Part shown: positions 54,858-64,000 of the stretch, piece by piece
How the letters are laid out: every line of letters starts with the position of its first letter
Position numbering within the stretch: the first letter of the stretch is position 1
DNA from: DASWJZ01 sp963720705
GTDB taxonomy: Bacteria; Pseudomonadota; Alphaproteobacteria; Rhizobiales; Afifellaceae
Assembly: GCA_963720705.1 (NCBI GenBank)
Contig: CAVRGJ010000005.1
Coordinates: forward strand, 434,001 to 498,000
Reading direction: 5' to 3'
Length of the DNA: 64,000 nucleotides
Notes under the pieces: model-generated
The model's database searches: none
What the model saw: the letters and a program-made list of their open reading frames with translations, nothing else
What the model was told of the DNA's origin: nothing
Program-made: the position numbers and the translations under genes

Positions 54858-54886
54858 TTGACAGGGGAGATGACGGTGAATATATC
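54858..54886 (+). promoter_or_regulatory. rRNA operon promoter
   Basis: A consensus -35 TTGACA (54858-54863), a 17-bp spacer and -10 TATATC (54881-54886) about 375 bp upstream of the 16S gene. Further down, at 55051-55080, TTTGACAATTTGGTTTGAAG with a GAAAGAGAAACG tail looks like the leader sequence common before rhizobial 16S genes. Confidence 0.65.
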
Positions 54887-55261
54887 ACCCGTTCTGCCGG
54901 CCGCGGGGCTGACTTCGTTCGCCTCCGTGGTTTGGCGTTCCCGACAAGCAATGGGGTCAACCGGCCTGGCCGGAAAACCTCTTGCGGCCGTGAGAGTTAA
55001 ATCGAGCGGCTGGGCGGCTTTCCTGTCTTGAGCAGTGTGGCCGGTTCTTTGACAATTTGGTTTGAAGAAAGAGAAACGTAGACGGCGAGGTCTTTGCGGG
55101 CGCCATCTTCGAGTCTTCGGACTCGTGTTGGCGCCGTGAACGAGACTTCGGCGGTTTGCGTATTCTCTGAGAACTCACATGTCGTTTGTCCGGTTTTCGG
55201 ATCGGATGGATGACGGTGTGACCTCGTCAATGCGCGATCCAAGCCGGTTCGAAATCTCATT

Positions 55262-56758
<1,497 letters not shown>

Positions 56759-56949
56759 GATCCCTCAGGCCGACCTCTTCTTCGGAAGATAAGGTCTATC
56801 GGATCGCTTGGAACAAAGACCGGGTCAGTCAAACCCGGTCGCTCAAACTAAAGGCGAGATCTCGCCGTCTTCGTCTCTCTTTCTTCGACAAGCATACGCG
56901 CTCCAAAAGCGCGTGGCGGGGCTTGAGCTTTGGGCCCATTCCCAGCCAA

Positions 56950-57026
<77 letters not shown>

Positions 57027-57179
57027 CCAGGTTCGGTTAGCGAGCCTAGCGAAACGCGTATCCGCGTTAGCCCAAACGGCAAAGGCGGACGGCGCCAGCC
57101 TTCGACGCTCCACCTTCGCTAAGGCTACGGCGGGCGCAAGAAAATCTAAGGCGCGGGTTCCGCGCCAAGATTTTCTAGC

Positions 57180-57255
57180 GGGGCCATAGCTCAGTTGGGA
57201 GAGCGCCTGCTTTGCAAGCAGGAGGTCGTCGGTTCGATCCCGTCTGGCTCCACCA
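57180..57255 (+). tRNA. tRNA-Ala (TGC anticodon)
   Basis: A 76-nt cloverleaf with encoded CCA. Acceptor GGGGCCA/TGGCTCC contains the G3-U70 pair, the alanine identity element. The anticodon loop is TTTGCAA. Confidence 0.97.
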
Positions 57256-57638
57256 CGCTTCGCTCGCGAAGCGATCTGAAGCCAGCCCTGCGTAGCCCGA
57301 AAGGCGAGGCATGGTCTGAGAACGCTTGTCGGAAAATCCTGAAATTGCGGAATTTCCCAGAGGGGAAATGCCGCCTGTTTGCTGACATCGTGAAGAGAAG
57401 AGTTGTCCGGACGTCCTGATGAAGGACGAGCGAAAGCTGGCGATGCCTGACCGCGCCGCCGACGGGCAGTTCTCGTGTGACACTGGTCTTTCTAGGACCC
57501 GTTTCGTCTTCGAAAAGAGGCGGGATGGGTCGGGGCGCATCGTCTGCTCGGCGGTGCGTCTTGATGCCGTTCGTTCTTCTCTTTGGCTTGTTCTCAACCG
57601 AGGCGGGCCAGGAACGGGCGGGCATTGATAATGAGAGC
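57256..57638 (+). other. Spacer between tRNA-Ala and 23S rRNA
   Basis: About 380 nt of transcribed spacer. Its last part (GAGCGATCAAG) pairs with CTTGATCGCTC just after the 23S gene, forming the processing stem. No further tRNA is present. Confidence 0.7.
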
Positions 57639-60469
<2,831 letters not shown>

Positions 60470-60616
60470 TCTCATTAATCAATGCCCGCTGGGCCAGCCT
60501 GTGGCTGGCCGGCCCGCCGTCCCCTAACGGACGGGAAAGACCAGTTTTCTTGCGGACGTTGTGACCCTTGGAAAGCCCGAGGGCTGTGCTCACTTCGTTC
60601 GATTGTCTGTGCTTCG

Positions 60617-60737
60617 CCGGCCTGGTGGCTCTTGCGTGGGGCCCGAACCCGATCCCATTCCGAACTCGGCCGTTAAACCCCTCAGCGCCCATGGTACTAA
60701 GTCTTAAGGCTTGGGAGAGTCGGTCGCTGCCAGGCCT
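60617..60737 (+). rRNA. rrf: 5S ribosomal RNA
   Basis: The terminal stem GGCCTGG (60619) pairs with CCAGGCC (60730-60736). The core CCGAACCCGATCCCATTCCG and CAGCGCCCATGGTACT match the 5S consensus. The exact ends are estimated. Confidence 0.9.
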
Positions 60738-60844
60738 GCCAAGCACAGATCGAGACCGTCACACGAGAGAGTTCTTCTCGCTCACGCTCGCGCTCCGCAT
60801 TGCGCGCGGCACGCCCGATCCGAAGTCAGCAGGCCGAGGACAAC

Positions 60845-62524
<1,680 letters not shown>

Positions 62525-62529
62525 GATGA

Positions 62530-63600
62530 TCACCTGGTCGCCGGCCGAAGCCGAGATTTGAGTGCTGACAGGGTTGCGACGTGCCGGCGACTCGCCGAGA
62601 CGCTGCGGGCGAGATTGTAGTAGCGATCGCCGGTTTCTGGAGTGGCGTGCTGGAGGATACCGGGGACAAGCCCCACTTTCTCGGGAGCCTCCGCGGCCAG
62701 GAACGTCGCCGCCGAGCGCCGGAAGTCGTGCGGCGCCATCGCTTGACCGTACTCCTTCTTGGTTCGCCGGCCTACGGCGAGAGAGATGCCGCCATCGTGG
62801 AGCGGGCGGCCACCGAGACCGACCCAGAGCGCGTCATGGTTCTTGCCACCCAAGAGCCGGGGGCGAACCTCGTCGAGATAGCGCCTCAGGTAGGGGCGGA
62901 GGATTACCGGCACCGGCCAGCTCTCCTCCCGCTTCGACTTGGTGTCCTCGGGAAAGAGAAGAATCTCGATGTGTTCGTCACCGGCGACGCGATGGACATG
63001 ACGGAGAAGTGTCAACGCCGCAATGCTGCGACGTCGGATCGGCCACAGGCTGAGGACGGCAATGATCAAGCCATCGCGAAACTGGATCTCCCGCTCCTTG
63101 CGCGCGCTGGCGGGCAGGGTGTCGGCCGTTTCCATCAGGGCGATGCCAAGGTCGAGTGTTTGATGGGGAGGCACCAGCCGCTCAAAGCGGTCTTCGGAAT
63201 GCGCCCTGGCCTGAAGGCGCCGCTTCAGGCCCTCGAACCAGCTCCAGTCATGATCTGGAGCGACAAGTCGGGCGCCGCAATAGAAGTGAGCGACCATCGT
63301 GGCGACGGAGGTGGCGCTTACCTCGGTGTCGAGGGTCTCGATGTAGGCGCGGACCAACGACGGTGTGATGTGCTCTGCCGCCGGCCACTCCAGGGCGGTC
63401 GGATGCATCGCCTTGAGGAACCCGAGCCAGCGCCGCCAGGCATAGATGAGCGACTTGCGCGTGCCCTTCGAGAAATGGGCGCCACCGGCGCGCTCCTCGT
63501 CGAAGATGTCGCCCGGCGTTAGGGCCGCGTCGAACAGCCGGCGATCGTCCACCGGCCATTCGGTGAGCGGGAGGTGCTTCAGGGGGCGATTGCGGCTCAT
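62530..63600 (-). CDS. Tyrosine recombinase (second gene of the trio)
   Basis: A 356-aa phage-integrase-family protein. A SAM-like core-binding domain (about residues 40-150) precedes the catalytic domain. Candidate catalytic residues: Arg in LWPIRRRSIAALT, Lys in EDTKSKREESW, His-x-x-Arg in MAPHDFRRSAAT, His in LQHATPETGDRYY and the nucleophile Tyr in the same stretch. The set looks complete. Its start overlaps the stop of the upstream recombinase (ATGA) and its stop overlaps or abuts the serine recombinase start, so all three are translated as one unit. Confidence 0.9.
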   Translation of the reverse strand: MSRNRPLKHLPLTEWPVDDRRLFDAALTPGDIFDEERAGGAHFSKGTRKSLIYAWRRWLGFLKAMHPTALEWPAAEHITPSLVRAYIETLDTEVSATSVATMVAHFYCGARLVAPDHDWSWFEGLKRRLQARAHSEDRFERLVPPHQTLDLGIALMETADTLPASARKEREIQFRDGLIIAVLSLWPIRRRSIAALTLLRHVHRVAGDEHIEILLFPEDTKSKREESWPVPVILRPYLRRYLDEVRPRLLGGKNHDALWVGLGGRPLHDGGISLAVGRRTKKEYGQAMAPHDFRRSAATFLAAEAPEKVGLVPGILQHATPETGDRYYNLARSVSASRRHVATLSALKSRLRPATR

Positions 63601-64000
63601 TTCCGCCTCCGTGGGCGGCGCCTCAAGGCGAGTGCCTCGCGCTGCTGCACGATGTGATCGCTATAGACGCGACTCGCCCGGCGACTCGAGGATCCGGCGT
63701 AAATCAAAGTGGACTTCGCCCATGCGTGGCCGAGCAAGTCGCTCACCGTCTGGAAGTCCTCCGGATGGGCGTCAAGATAGAGCATCGCGGCGACATGGCG
63801 GAACTGATGCGGCGACAGGGGAATGCCGACCTTCTCTTCGATCAGCTCCGTGACCTGCTGCGACAGAGTCTCCTGGCTCTTGCGCGTTCCGCGCTTCGTG
63901 ACGAACAAGTCGCCGGCTGGGTCTCCTCCAAGGCGCGGCAGGATCTCGCGCCGGTACCAGCGGATCGTCTCCGCCACATCGGGCGAGATCTCGAAGGTCA
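63597..64000 (-). CDS. Tyrosine recombinase (first gene of the trio), N-terminus beyond window
   Basis: Only the catalytic C-terminal part is present; the frame stays open to the right edge. It shows SPHQFRHVAAMLYLDAHPED (His-x-x-Arg-His), VSDLLGHAWAKSTLIYAG (Gly-His and the nucleophile Tyr) and a basic tail RRRPRRRK. This module is of the ordinary integrase type and is distinct in sequence from the second recombinase. It overlaps that gene by 4 nt. Confidence 0.88.
   Translation of the reverse strand, partial: TFEISPDVAETIRWYRREILPRLGGDPAGDLFVTKRGTRKSQETLSQQVTELIEEKVGIPLSPHQFRHVAAMLYLDAHPEDFQTVSDLLGHAWAKSTLIYAGSSSRRASRVYSDHIVQQREALALRRRPRRRK

Noticed and set aside
54688..54960. A 90-codon minus-strand frame before the 16S gene
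   Set aside because: It covers the rRNA promoter, has no ribosome site and a Cys/Arg/Ser-rich composition unlike a protein family.

Overview
The window looks like a chromosomal segment of an alphaproteobacterium of the order Hyphomicrobiales (Rhizobiales). The evidence is the 16S-Ile-Ala-23S-5S-fMet rRNA operon, an extended helix-9 region in the 23S gene, a DUF4167 protein, and the gene order ubiG / lysC / ptsP / prfA / prmC / DUF4167 / clpB, which is familiar in that order. Most of the window is GC-rich. No genus can be assigned from the sequence alone.

Layout. 1-2,200: an ABC-F ATPase cut by the left edge and a ketopantoate-reductase-like gene. 2,300-15,730: a long minus-strand oxalate locus. 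Read in the direction of transcription it holds a tripartite tricarboxylate transporter (tctC-tctB-tctA), a succinyl-CoA-synthetase-like pair, a tandem universal stress protein, a GntR/FCD regulator, oxalyl-CoA decarboxylase, formyl-CoA:oxalate CoA-transferase, a formyltransferase and formate-tetrahydrofolate ligase. A near-identical 20-bp site lies upstream of both tctC and the regulator, so uptake and breakdown are probably co-regulated. 15,970-20,250: an RND efflux pump and its adaptor. 20,550-23,620: a single-domain response regulator, an SMP-30-type lactonase and adenine deaminase. 23,620-26,670: MFS transporter, ubiG, DoxX, FMN reductase. 26,900-36,470: the conserved housekeeping run lysC to clpB. 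36,660-42,200: a sugar-type ABC transporter and gamma-glutamyltransferase. 42,310-48,570: an aldo/keto reductase, an isolated isoprenyl transferase, a small regulator/membrane-protein pair and an acetoin dehydrogenase (aco) operon.

48,955-51,524 is a compositionally foreign two-gene insertion. It encodes a SAMHD1-like HD phosphohydrolase translationally coupled to a Ser/Thr protein kinase. The kinase's usual catalytic lysine is missing and a lysine stands instead in the glycine-rich loop, the arrangement known from eukaryotic WNK kinases. Inverted copies of a 49-bp repeat flank the pair. This is the best candidate here for an undescribed system, possibly nucleotide-depletion defence or stress signalling.

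51,600-54,620 holds envelope genes (an SH3 protein and an M23 peptidase), followed by the rRNA operon. Immediately beyond the initiator tRNA gene a mobile element begins. It carries three overlapping recombinase genes in the unusual order tyrosine-tyrosine-serine, and the last runs into the tRNA 3' end. The element continues past the right edge.

Three genes (lysC, clpB, an aldo/keto reductase) are each broken by a 1-2 nt shift. Since two are core genes, draft sequence errors are as likely as real mutations.
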